A DNA stretch of 57,994 bases from Chloroflexi bacterium HGW-Chloroflexi-2. GTDB lineage: Bacteria > Chloroflexota > Anaerolineae > Anaerolineales > Anaerolineaceae. The DNA is taken from the NCBI GenBank assembly GCA_002840735.1, contig PHBY01000017.1:1-57994 (forward strand), read 5' to 3'. A program made the position numbers and the translations under genes. Below the pieces are notes generated by a model. The model did not search any database, was not told the origin of the DNA, and saw only the letters and a program-made list of their open reading frames with translations. This document shows positions 27,676 to 35,457 of the stretch, piece after piece (the first letter of the stretch is position 1; every line of letters begins with the position of its first letter).

Positions 27676-29067
27676 TTAGTTGCCATCTTCTATTGGTTGT
27701 CCCGGAATAAGAGCCGGAACGTTTTCAACAATCACACCCAGATTTGCTTCCAGTTCCTCGGGTTTCACTTTGTCAGCTGTTAAGAAAATCTCCGCATTTC
27801 CATGACAGGAATTACAACTTTCGTTTTGAGGGGTGTTGCGTTGAATGTTATGCGGGGTTGCATATGCCCAGTTAGGGAGCAAATTGAAGTTGGGTAATAA
27901 ATCTTCCCCGTAATAAGCATAACTCCCTGGATCTACAGGAATGTGCCGAACGGTAACATATTCATAAGGTCTGGCTGTGGTTTGACGTGTGTTGCGACCA
28001 ATGAAAAATGTTAAATAGGTAGCAGCTGTTCTGAAGAATGGATTACCGGTCGATTCACTGATGGCTACATGGCAGCTATCGCAACTGGTATAGGTTACGG
28101 AGTGGCATACCTGACAGGAGAGCGTACCCTGATGGATTTGATGCTGTACGATCGTATCGGTCGCTCTTCCAACTTGATCGTGGCAGCTTTCGCAGCTGGG
28201 GCTTTGAGCACCTTCATAGCGGTGATTATTACCTTCGGAATCATGCATGCTGGCGCCATCATGGCAGGCAACACAATTCATGCGGCCTTGACGGAAGTGA
28301 ACATCACCCGGAATGCCTTCATTTTTGCCCATGTATTCATTGCCAACACGGGAACCATGGCAGGCTGTACAGGTGCGGGTCATGGGTGGTGTCTTAACAT
28401 ATTCATGTCCATTTAGCAAACCGCCGCCGACACTATCAGGTTGGGCAATATGACAATCACCACAGGTGGTATGGCAGGATTGACAATGATTACCGAACAT
28501 TTCGTTTAAGGCTTCATGGTTTTCAGGTAAACTGCGTGAATACATTGTCTGGAAGTATCCTGCCTGACTTACATGTAAACTATCGGCGCTGGTAGCAACA
28601 ATTTCATTATGACAGTTACCACAGGTTCTCTGTGGATCAGCATCGGGTGCGGGAATCATACCATTGTGTGCAGCTTCTTTATCTAACGTGGAGGAATCTC
28701 CGGCATGACAGGCTACGCAGGTGGTTATTCCATGAACATTGGTGAAAAACCCATTACTGATTATTACTTTTTCCCAAGGCTCCAACGGAGCCACAGAGCC
28801 ACCTCAGCCAACCCCTTCGGATTCGGCTCCATGCGCATCTTCTTCTTCGAGTACAGAATTATCAATCAGCATCTGTTTGTCCGTATGGCATACCACACAA
28901 TTATCAACCGGAGGTTCAAGTGACACAGGAACAATAGTTGCTGGTGTTGCCTGACTTATGGCTACTTCAGTTTCATCTATAACCGAAGTAGTTGTGTTCT
29001 TTGCTGTACAGGCACCCAGTAAAAGCATGGATACACACAGAATTAATAAAGTTATGTATTTTTTCAT
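27676..29067 (-). CDS. 11-heme lipoprotein cytochrome c with one in-frame UGA (candidate selenoprotein)
   Basis: One continuous frame of 464 codons is interrupted only by TGA at codon 88 (28804-28806). Before it lie a lipoprotein signal (LLLGAC, Cys20) and haem site CVVCH. After it, in the same frame, come ten more sites: CVACH, CGNCH, CQSCH, CGDCH, CTACH, CVACH, CESCH, CQVCH, CDSCH and CNSCH. AAGGA 7 nt before the ATG at 29067 fixes the start. The downstream part alone could begin only at a GTG without ribosome site or signal sequence, so its haems could not be attached outside the membrane. The UGA is therefore either read through, plausibly as selenocysteine because a SECIS-like hairpin follows, or is a recent nonsense mutation. 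It is the first gene of an operon with the rhodanese lipoprotein. Confidence 0.8.
28778..28806 (-). promoter_or_regulatory. UGA codon plus bacterial SECIS-like hairpin
   Basis: Read on the minus strand, TGA is followed by 11 nt and then GGCTCC-GTT-GGAGCC, a perfect 6-bp stem with a 3-nt loop (28778-28792). A weak lower stem (TCTG/TGGG, across a T-T mismatch) can extend it. The loop starts 17 nt after the UGA and its first base is G. Known consensus for bacterial SECIS elements: loop about 16-37 nt from the UGA, 3-14 nt in size, with G among its first two bases. The match is geometric, not proof of function. Confidence 0.55.
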
Positions 29068-29213
29068 GGGATTTCCTTTAATAAATTTTCTTCTATTTTG
29101 CAGGAATAAATTTTGTAGAGGGGGAATGTTTTTGGATATTGACCTATTTATCACCTTACTATATTAAGAAAATTATATTAGAAATATGATAATTAAGAAA
29201 GCTTTAATGTGTT

Positions 29214-29229
29214 AGTGACATAAATCACA
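29214..29229. promoter_or_regulatory. Crp/Fnr-type operator between LysR and cytochrome genes
   Basis: AGTGA-CATAAA-TCACA has intact GTGA/TCAC half-sites 6 bp apart. On the minus strand it lies about 56 bp upstream of the start expected from TATAAT at 29177-29172, close to a class I activator position. It is one of three such sites in the window. Confidence 0.6.
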
Positions 29230-29259
29230 ATGAAATATTGGATTATATGTGCTCCATCT

Positions 29260-29274
29260 ATAAGTAATACTTAT
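29260..29274. promoter_or_regulatory. Palindrome, candidate LysR-type regulator site
   Basis: The perfect 15-bp inverted repeat ATAAGTA-A-TACTTAT lies between the divergent LysR gene and the 11-heme cytochrome gene. LysR proteins usually bind T-N11-A dyads in exactly this position, so it probably serves the adjacent regulator. Confidence 0.55.
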
Positions 29275-29323
29275 TCTTAATACAAATATGATAAAATCAA
29301 GCTTATTTGTCAGGAGACTTGAT

Positions 29324-30250
29324 ATGTTAGATACACATCAATTGCGAGTTTTTCTGGCTGCAGCTGAAACGCTTAATTTTTCTCAGGCAGCCAAGCGTTT
29401 ACATATGTCCCAGCCCAGTGTGACCCAACATATCCATAACCTTGAATCACATTTTGCTATGCAGTTATTTGTGAGAGCTGGAAGAAAGTTAGCATTAACA
29501 GAAGCGGGTGTTACCCTTCTGCCGATGGCAAGGGATCTGGTTTTATCAGCCATTCGCGCTGATGAAATGATGGATACATTAAAACAGGAAATTCACGGAC
29601 AATTATGGATTGCCTGCACAACGACTCCAGGGAAATATATCCTGCCTACATTAATGGCTGACTTCTTAAAGAGATATCCAAAAGTAGAAGCTTCCATTTC
29701 TGTCAGTAACAGGAATGATGCCATGCGCTTATTGAATGAAGGTAAAGCGCAGATCATGGTTTCGAGTGTTTTTAATTACCATCCAGATATTGAATTTCAT
29801 AAATTTATTTCAGAACCTCTGGTTTTGATCGTTCCCAAAAATCATCCCTGGACCCGCAGAGAAAGCATTAAACTGGATGAATTACGCAAAGCAAATATGA
29901 TCCTGCGGGAACCTTCAGCAGGTTCGTACATGGTGCTGCGCGATGGGTTGGCCCAAAAGGGATTTGATATCAGTGATCTGCACAAGATCTTAACCCTGGG
30001 TAATTCTGAAGCAATTGCTTTTGCAGTACAGGAAGGCATTGGCGTTGGTTTTGTGTCGATGCTGGTGGCACAAAGAATAGTCAAAGAACAGGTAGCAATC
30101 GTTAAAATTGATGACCTCGAACTATCACAGGATATTTATATAGGGCAACATCGCCGGCTTCCTTCCACCTCAGCCCAGGTCGCGTTCTGGAAAATGGCGA
30201 CTGACACTCAGAGTGAATCTTTATTAAAAATCCTGTCCTACCTGTCATAG
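29324..30250 (+). CDS. LysR-family transcriptional regulator
   Basis: The 308-residue regulator has an N-terminal winged helix LDTHQLRVFLAAAETLNFSQ then AKRLHMSQPSVTQHI, and a LysR substrate-binding domain with the hinge GQLWIACTTTPGKYILP. The effector domain resembles CysB/CbbR/CysL-like regulators, often tied to sulfur or carbon metabolism; the effector cannot be named. I chose the ATG at 29324 because AGGAG stands 7 nt upstream; an ATG at 29288 adds 12 residues without support. It is divergent from the cytochrome-rhodanese unit across 256 bp, which is the usual arrangement for a LysR activator and its target. Confidence 0.9.
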   Translation: MLDTHQLRVFLAAAETLNFSQAAKRLHMSQPSVTQHIHNLESHFAMQLFVRAGRKLALTEAGVTLLPMARDLVLSAIRADEMMDTLKQEIHGQLWIACTTTPGKYILPTLMADFLKRYPKVEASISVSNRNDAMRLLNEGKAQIMVSSVFNYHPDIEFHKFISEPLVLIVPKNHPWTRRESIKLDELRKANMILREPSAGSYMVLRDGLAQKGFDISDLHKILTLGNSEAIAFAVQEGIGVGFVSMLVAQRIVKEQVAIVKIDDLELSQDIYIGQHRRLPSTSAQVAFWKMATDTQSESLLKILSYLS

Positions 30251-30394
30251 GATTTTGATCAGTACTTGTTCCTGCAAGAAATGCTCGCCCAGGGTGGTAA
30301 AACGAGAAATTATTGGATCATTTGTAAATTTTCATGCGTAATTCTGGATTAAATCCGGTTATAATCATGCGATGCTTACAAAGGATTATTACGA

Positions 30395-31108
30395 GTGAAT
30401 AGAGCGATTTTGTTTGATCTGGATGGGGTCCTGATTGATTCGATGCGATGTCATGCACGTACATGGCAGGAGGCGATCAAAACACAATTGAATATCGAAA
30501 TTCCTGAAGAATATTTTTTAATCAATGAAGGTAGAAATTCGAAGGATCTATTGGTAGCGGTGATAAAAGAGCATCAAATCGACGCTGAAGACGATATCTG
30601 GCAGAAAGTCAGTGATTATCGTGATCATCTCTTTTTAGAAGCCTTTACTCCGCGTCTTGTGAATGGAGCAAAAGAATTGGTTCATTTGCTGCATGGCTTT
30701 GGCTATCGGCTGGGTGTCGCTACGGGCAGCACACAGCAGGTGGTTGAAGAATTGTTATCGAAAACCGGCATTCGGGACTATTTTTCTGCTCTGGTGACAT
30801 CTGAAGATGTACAATTCAGCAAACCCCACCCTCAACCTTACCAGTTGTTGTTGCAGCAGTTACAAGTGAGACCGGAACAGGCGCTCGTGATTGAAAATGC
30901 ACCATTAGGGATTGAGTCAGCAATCGCTGCAAACTTGATCTGCCTGGCTGTAACAACCACCAATTCGCATGAGGTGCTGGCGGATGCTTCTCTGGTTTTT
31001 CCCAATCTGAGTGGCATTGGAAAATTTCTAAAAAAAGAGTTAGAAAAGACAATGGGTAATGGTGCCTGGTCTTTCAAATCATTATTTGAGGTGCGCCATG
31101 CATCCTAG
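30395..31108 (+). CDS. HAD-superfamily phosphatase (beta-phosphoglucomutase/phosphatase-like)
   Basis: The 237-residue cytoplasmic hydrolase has motif I AILFDLDGVLIDS (nucleophile and acid/base Asp), a helical cap, motif II VATGST, and motif III/IV lysine and acidic residues in FSKPHPQPYQ and ENAPLGIESA. The subgroup is subclass IA, which includes beta-phosphoglucomutases and sugar-phosphate phosphatases. The start is GTG. The C-terminus overlaps the following YgbA-like gene by 11 nt, so the two are translated from one message. Confidence 0.85.
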   Translation: MNRAILFDLDGVLIDSMRCHARTWQEAIKTQLNIEIPEEYFLINEGRNSKDLLVAVIKEHQIDAEDDIWQKVSDYRDHLFLEAFTPRLVNGAKELVHLLHGFGYRLGVATGSTQQVVEELLSKTGIRDYFSALVTSEDVQFSKPHPQPYQLLLQQLQVRPEQALVIENAPLGIESAIAANLICLAVTTTNSHEVLADASLVFPNLSGIGKFLKKELEKTMGNGAWSFKSLFEVRHAS

Positions 31109-31433
31109 ATTGCAACGCGAACAAAAAACTGTTGATTTAATGATTGAGCTTTACTGTAAAGAGCAACACAAAAGCACCGATGAACTTTGCCTTGATTGTC
31201 AGAAATTGAAAGATTACGCTCATCTCCGGTTGGAAAAATGTCCATACCAGGAAAAGAAAACAACCTGTGCAAATTGTCCTACGCATTGTTATCAAAAATC
31301 GATGCGGGAAAAGATTCGCGAAGTGATGCGCTATGCCGGGCCGCGCATGTTGAAACATCATCCTGTACTGGCGGTATTGCATGTTATGGATCGTTTTCGA
31401 AAACCAACTCCTATTAAAAAGAATAGGAATTGA
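31098..31433 (+). CDS. YgbA-like (nitrous oxide-stimulated promoter) family protein
   Basis: The 111-residue cysteine-rich cytoplasmic protein has conserved features of the YgbA_NO family: REQKTVDLMIELYCKEQH near the start, CLDCQKLKDYAHLRLEKCPY, then CANCPTHCY. E. coli YgbA is induced by nitric oxide through NsrR and helps recovery from nitrosative stress; the cysteines may bind an Fe-S cluster or zinc. The start at 31098 is supported by GAGGT 7 nt upstream. It overlaps the HAD gene, an unusual pairing. Confidence 0.85.
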   Translation: MHPRLQREQKTVDLMIELYCKEQHKSTDELCLDCQKLKDYAHLRLEKCPYQEKKTTCANCPTHCYQKSMREKIREVMRYAGPRMLKHHPVLAVLHVMDRFRKPTPIKKNRN

Positions 31434-31443
31434 TAAATAAATA

Positions 31444-31463
31444 GAGCACCTGGTGAGGTGCTC
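31444..31463 (+). terminator. Hairpin after the YgbA-like gene
   Basis: GAGCACCT-GGTG-AGGTGCTC forms a perfect 8-bp stem with a 4-nt loop, 10 bp after the stop codon. There is no clear T run, so it may be a weak or factor-assisted terminator. Confidence 0.6.
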
Positions 31464-31564
31464 CTGATTAGGTGCCCAGATAGGGCAGGCCCGCCTGTTA
31501 TGATAATTATCTCTCATTTTTATAACAATTCAAGACCTTGTGGATTTGTTGGAAGGTTTTGCTT

Positions 31565-31720
31565 ATGAATAATTTAACCTTGATCCCATTTGGGTTGCCA
31601 GGAAAAATATTTCGCAGTCCTATGCCAAAAGGTTCTTTTGATTTCTGTATTCGACAATTCATCCCGGGTGCTGTGGAAAACGAAACCCAACTCAAATTTG
31701 TTATGCAATCACTACAATAA
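31565..31720 (+). pseudogene. Short ORF, possible truncated phosphatase-like remnant
   Basis: The 51-codon frame opens MNNLTLIPFGLPGKIFRSPM and has GGAAGG 8 nt before the ATG. The phrase PFGLPG.IFRSPMP resembles, from memory, the N-terminus of small dual-specificity or tyrosine phosphatase-like proteins in related bacteria. The rest of such a protein is absent, and the frame ends with a stop before the lipid kinase gene on the other strand. It may be a remnant left after deletion, or a genuine small protein. Confidence 0.35.
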
Positions 31721-31730
31721 ACAGATAAAT

Positions 31731-32627
31731 TTATGCAGGCACCAATACCTGCAATGCATCTTTCTTGACCTTTATTTCTATGGGTGATTGTCCCCACATT
31801 TCACCATCTGCCTGAGTAGACTGAATCGGGTCGGATTCTATGGATACTGATTGCACCTGCCAGTGTAAAGCTGGATCTTTCAGCTCATTTCCACCGACAA
31901 TAGTAGCTGCCAGAGAAAATAATTGAGCCAGATCCATCTTGCGCAGCACGAATACATCCAACAAGCCATCATCAATTTTTACTTTGGGGTCCAGTACAAG
32001 TCCAGGAACGCCAAAATAGCCAGCATTGGCAATTAAGCAGGTTAATCCTGAGCATTCCACTGCCTTGCCATCAAGAACCAGGTGGTATTGTGCTTCTTTA
32101 ATATTGCGTAACGCCTGTGTAGCACCCATAATGTATGCAAAAATTCCATAGCGTTCTTTTAGCTCACGATCGGTACCTTCCAGCATAGACGCTTCCAACC
32201 CCACGCCTGCCCGTAATGCGAATGCGGGCACGGTCTGATCGTTGGTGATTCCCAGATCGACAGACCGCAGCCGTGATTTTTCCGGGCGGGTAATTAATGT
32301 GCAGGCTTCCTGTAAATTTTGAGGAATGCCAAGCTCGATCGATAAAATATTGCCTGTGCCCCCAGGCAGGATGGCCATGGGTATGCCTGTACCCTGCAAT
32401 CCGCTGGCGACTTCCATGACTGTGCCATCCCCCCCATAGGCAGCAACGATATCAACATCATCGTTTATGGCTTTTTCTGCCAGACAGATTCCATCACAAC
32501 GTTCTTTGGTGATGACCAGATCCCAATCGATATTCGCCTGATGAAAGAGATTATTAAATATTCGCAAGGGGGGATTTTTTGATCCCGCACTTGGGTTTAG
32601 AATGATACGAACATTTTTTTTTGCCAT
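31731..32627 (-). CDS. YegS/DagK-type lipid kinase
   Basis: The 298-residue kinase belongs to the diacylglycerol kinase catalytic family. The N-terminus has ILNPSAGS, the nucleotide-binding loop is AAYGGDGTVMEVASGL and a second motif is PGGTGNILSIELGIP. The C-terminal half holds the ligand-binding beta domain with KIDDGLLDVFVL. It phosphorylates diacylglycerol or another lipid at the inner membrane face. The ATG at 32627 is preferred over a TTG 12 nt upstream. It is divergent from a membrane phosphodiesterase, which hints at shared lipid or cell-envelope turnover. Confidence 0.88.
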   Translation of the reverse strand: MAKKNVRIILNPSAGSKNPPLRIFNNLFHQANIDWDLVITKERCDGICLAEKAINDDVDIVAAYGGDGTVMEVASGLQGTGIPMAILPGGTGNILSIELGIPQNLQEACTLITRPEKSRLRSVDLGITNDQTVPAFALRAGVGLEASMLEGTDRELKERYGIFAYIMGATQALRNIKEAQYHLVLDGKAVECSGLTCLIANAGYFGVPGLVLDPKVKIDDGLLDVFVLRKMDLAQLFSLAATIVGGNELKDPALHWQVQSVSIESDPIQSTQADGEMWGQSPIEIKVKKDALQVLVPA

Positions 32628-32799
32628 AACCAATCTCAATCAAAATTTGTTCTGATTTTTTTCTGATATTGTTCTTATTCTATTATAAAAAGAAAACTTC
32701 AGATTTTGTTAAATAATGTAGGTTTTTTTGTTTGTCTCTTGCACTATGATATGTTAGATTTAACCACAATGTTGGTGATTTAATAGATTGAGAGCTGAA

Positions 32800-34455
32800 A
32801 TGAAGAATTCTTTTAAATTATTTGTACGCCTGATTTTAACGATTGCTTTGAGTATAGGGGCTATCTATCTTGCTTTGGAAATAATGGATAATCTGTATGA
32901 GTATCGCTCTCCTTTATCAGCGAAACCTCCTGTTCCTGGCCGTTCATTTGGGGAGCCAATGGGGGAGCGGGTTGTTTATGTTCTCATCGATGGATTACGG
33001 TATGACACATCCTTAAAAACCGAAGTAATGCCGTTTTTGAACCAACTACGAAACCAAGGCGCAAGCGCAGTAATGCACTCCCAGACGCCTTCCTATTCAT
33101 CACCTGGTTATGGTAGCCTGTTAACGGGAGCCTGGCCGTATTTGAGTGATGCACCTGTGTTCAATCTTGAATATGAAAATTTTTATCCACTAACCCAGGA
33201 TAACATTTTTAGTTCGGCGAAACGGCATGGTTTACGTACTGCAGCATCAGGATATTATTGGTTTGAGAAATTGATTCCTGCAGATGCGCTGGATATTGGC
33301 TTTTTCACCCCGGAAGAGGATCAAAAAGCAGATCGTCAGGTGGTGGATGCAGCCATTCCCTGGCTGGAATCAGGTAACTATGATTTGATTATGATTCATC
33401 TGGATCAGGTGGACTATGCTGGACACAATGAAGGGGGACCGCTCGATGAAAGGTGGGATCAGGCAGCTAACCGGGTGGATACGTTATTGACTGAAATTGT
33501 GGCAGAATTAGATTTTACTAAAGATGTGCTGGTGATCAGTTCTGATCATGGTCATATCGATCAGGGGGGGCATGGCGGGCACGATCCAATTACCCTGGTC
33601 GAACCTTTCATCATGGTTGGAAATCGTGTCTTGCCTGGTTTGTATGATGATATATTCATGGTGGATGTGGCTCCAACCCTGGCAGCTTTATCAGGGATTA
33701 ATTTGCCTGCCACCACACAGGGTCGCGTACTGACTGAAATGATCAATTTTTCCAGGAGTACCCTTAATGAACTTAAGAATGAAACTGGCAAACAACAATC
33801 ACAATTATTGGCCGTTTATGCTACCGCAATTGGTCAACCTTTGCCCGAAGAAGCAACCCATGCTGATCCAAATCGTACTGTAAGAGAATACCAGAATGCA
33901 TTGGAGAAAGTACAACAATCAAAACTGAGTAGGGAACGGTTGGTCCGGTTTGGAATAGCTGGTTTGGTTTTTTTGTTGTTGGCACTCCTCCTGTGGCGAT
34001 TGAAACCCAAAGGTTGGTTGCATTTGGTGCTGGGCGCGATTTTGTATTCTGTATTATTCCATGTCGCTTACATAACTCTTGGACAAAAATTTTATTCGTA
34101 TAGCACGGTGGTCAGTCCAACCCAGTTGGTGGTGATTACTGGCATCTTTACAATCATTTCACTATCAATCACCCTGTTGTTACTCACCTTCCAGAATTGG
34201 ATTGCGATGGATTTAAAGCAAAATTTTATTAAAATTTTAGATCTGGTGTTATTTACCATGGTGTTTACATCTTTGCCACTGATTGGTCATATTTTGTGGA
34301 ACGGTTTGTTCGCAACCTGGAATCTACCGAATTTTGCTTTGCATTACCTTTCATTATTAAGTCTGATACAAATATTCTTTATTGGGTTGGAAATTCTCTT
34401 TTTATGTCTGGCAGCCGGGATTATTCTGATTTATAGAAGGAGAAAAACTGCATGA
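32800..34455 (+). CDS. Membrane alkaline phosphatase/type I phosphodiesterase family protein
   Basis: The 551-residue protein has one N-terminal helix and then an extracytoplasmic alkaline-phosphatase-fold domain. Metal and nucleophile elements are VLIDGLRYD, SQTPSYSSPGYGSLLTG (Thr/Ser nucleophile region), LDQVDYAGHNEGG and ISSDHGHIDQGGHGGHDP. The last 180 residues form about five membrane helices. Related enzymes cleave phosphodiesters or transfer phosphoethanolamine or glycerol phosphate; the target is unknown. The start at 32800 has GAGAG upstream, and a TTG at 32788 is possible. Its stop overlaps the glycerophosphodiesterase-like gene (ATGA), suggesting both act on envelope phospholipid or teichoic-type polymers. 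Confidence 0.85.
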   Translation: MKNSFKLFVRLILTIALSIGAIYLALEIMDNLYEYRSPLSAKPPVPGRSFGEPMGERVVYVLIDGLRYDTSLKTEVMPFLNQLRNQGASAVMHSQTPSYSSPGYGSLLTGAWPYLSDAPVFNLEYENFYPLTQDNIFSSAKRHGLRTAASGYYWFEKLIPADALDIGFFTPEEDQKADRQVVDAAIPWLESGNYDLIMIHLDQVDYAGHNEGGPLDERWDQAANRVDTLLTEIVAELDFTKDVLVISSDHGHIDQGGHGGHDPITLVEPFIMVGNRVLPGLYDDIFMVDVAPTLAALSGINLPATTQGRVLTEMINFSRSTLNELKNETGKQQSQLLAVYATAIGQPLPEEATHADPNRTVREYQNALEKVQQSKLSRERLVRFGIAGLVFLLLALLLWRLKPKGWLHLVLGAILYSVLFHVAYITLGQKFYSYSTVVSPTQLVVITGIFTIISLSITLLLLTFQNWIAMDLKQNFIKILDLVLFTMVFTSLPLIGHILWNGLFATWNLPNFALHYLSLLSLIQIFFIGLEILFLCLAAGIILIYRRRKTA

Positions 34456-35318
34456 CTCGAATGATCTTGCACGCAGCCAATCTCAATCATCTGATTCCAC
34501 CTGGATCGTTGGCTGGACTGGAATTGAGCTTGAAGGCCGGGATTAATCGGATTGAGGTGGATGTCATCCCGATGAAGGATGGCGATTTTGCACTTTTACA
34601 CGATCCAAAACTGGAAAACCTCAGCGAAGTATCAGGACAGGTGACTGAGCAGAATGCAGTGTTTATTCAACAAGTTAAATATAAAGGCTTGACCCATAAT
34701 ATAGGAACACTCAGTCAGGCTGTAGCGCTTTTACAGGAATATACAATCGATGGGTTTTTACAACTGGACTTGAAACCGTATGCACCACTAACCCAAACCA
34801 GTTTGAGAAATCTGGTAAATTGGGTAAAACCTGTTCAACATTCAGTGATGGTCAGCTCAGTCGCCGATTGGGCTGTGCGTGTCTTGCACAAAATGGCTCC
34901 GGATTTATTATTGGGCTTTGACCCTTTACTTTACCTGGATTTGGTTCAAAAGGAACCACGAGAAGAAGGGATTCCACCTTTCCGGGTAGGTGCTTTTGGG
35001 TATCTGGACGATCATCCACTGGCGGTACAGTGCTGGGGAAAATCAAGTGAATACTTTGAAGCACGAGCAGAGACACTCTTACAGCAGGTGCCAGCGGGTA
35101 TTACCTGGTTTATCAATGCACAATTACTGGATGAAGCCATAGATGCAGGTTTTAATTGGATTAAGTACCTTCAAGAAAATGGGAACACAGTGGATGCCTG
35201 GACGCTCGATATGGATCGGGCTGATCTGGCTTCGAGAATGGCGGAATCAGGGGTAGATTTTATAACCACCAATCAACTGTTTGAAATGGCAGCACACCTG
35301 AAGATCCAATCAGATTGA
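34452..35318 (+). CDS. Glycerophosphodiester phosphodiesterase-like protein
   Basis: The 288-residue cytoplasmic TIM-barrel protein belongs to the GDPD family. The catalytic-type residues are in HAANLNH near the start, then RIEVDVIPMKDGDFALLHDP, which holds the Glu, Asp and second His that bind metal and water. LQLDLKPY supplies the next acidic strand. The usual HRG/ENT opening is replaced by HAAN...GSLAGLEL, so activity may be altered. It overlaps the preceding phosphodiesterase gene by 4 nt. Together with the divergent YegS-like kinase it points to glycerolipid turnover. Confidence 0.8.
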   Translation: MTRMILHAANLNHLIPPGSLAGLELSLKAGINRIEVDVIPMKDGDFALLHDPKLENLSEVSGQVTEQNAVFIQQVKYKGLTHNIGTLSQAVALLQEYTIDGFLQLDLKPYAPLTQTSLRNLVNWVKPVQHSVMVSSVADWAVRVLHKMAPDLLLGFDPLLYLDLVQKEPREEGIPPFRVGAFGYLDDHPLAVQCWGKSSEYFEARAETLLQQVPAGITWFINAQLLDEAIDAGFNWIKYLQENGNTVDAWTLDMDRADLASRMAESGVDFITTNQLFEMAAHLKIQSD

Positions 35319-35457
35319 TGAGCGGTGATGTTATTCAACCTCAAGGAAGGTTCATCTCAGACTGATCCAGAAAAAGATTGCCAAGCTCTCTAAACGCTAT
35401 TGAATATTCTGAAAAAAGTGTCATGATTAAATAGATAGCTGTTTCGAATTTGGGTAT

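Noticed and set aside
27676-28794. Separate cytoplasmic multiheme protein starting at GTG 28794
   Set aside because: It is in the same frame as the upstream lipoprotein fragment, lacks a ribosome site and a signal sequence, and could not acquire haem outside the membrane. It is better read as the 3-prime part of one gene interrupted by UGA.
31507-31797. Minus-strand 96-codon frame
   Set aside because: It overlaps the end of the lipid kinase gene and the better-supported plus-strand frame at 31565. It has no ribosome site and no recognisable features.
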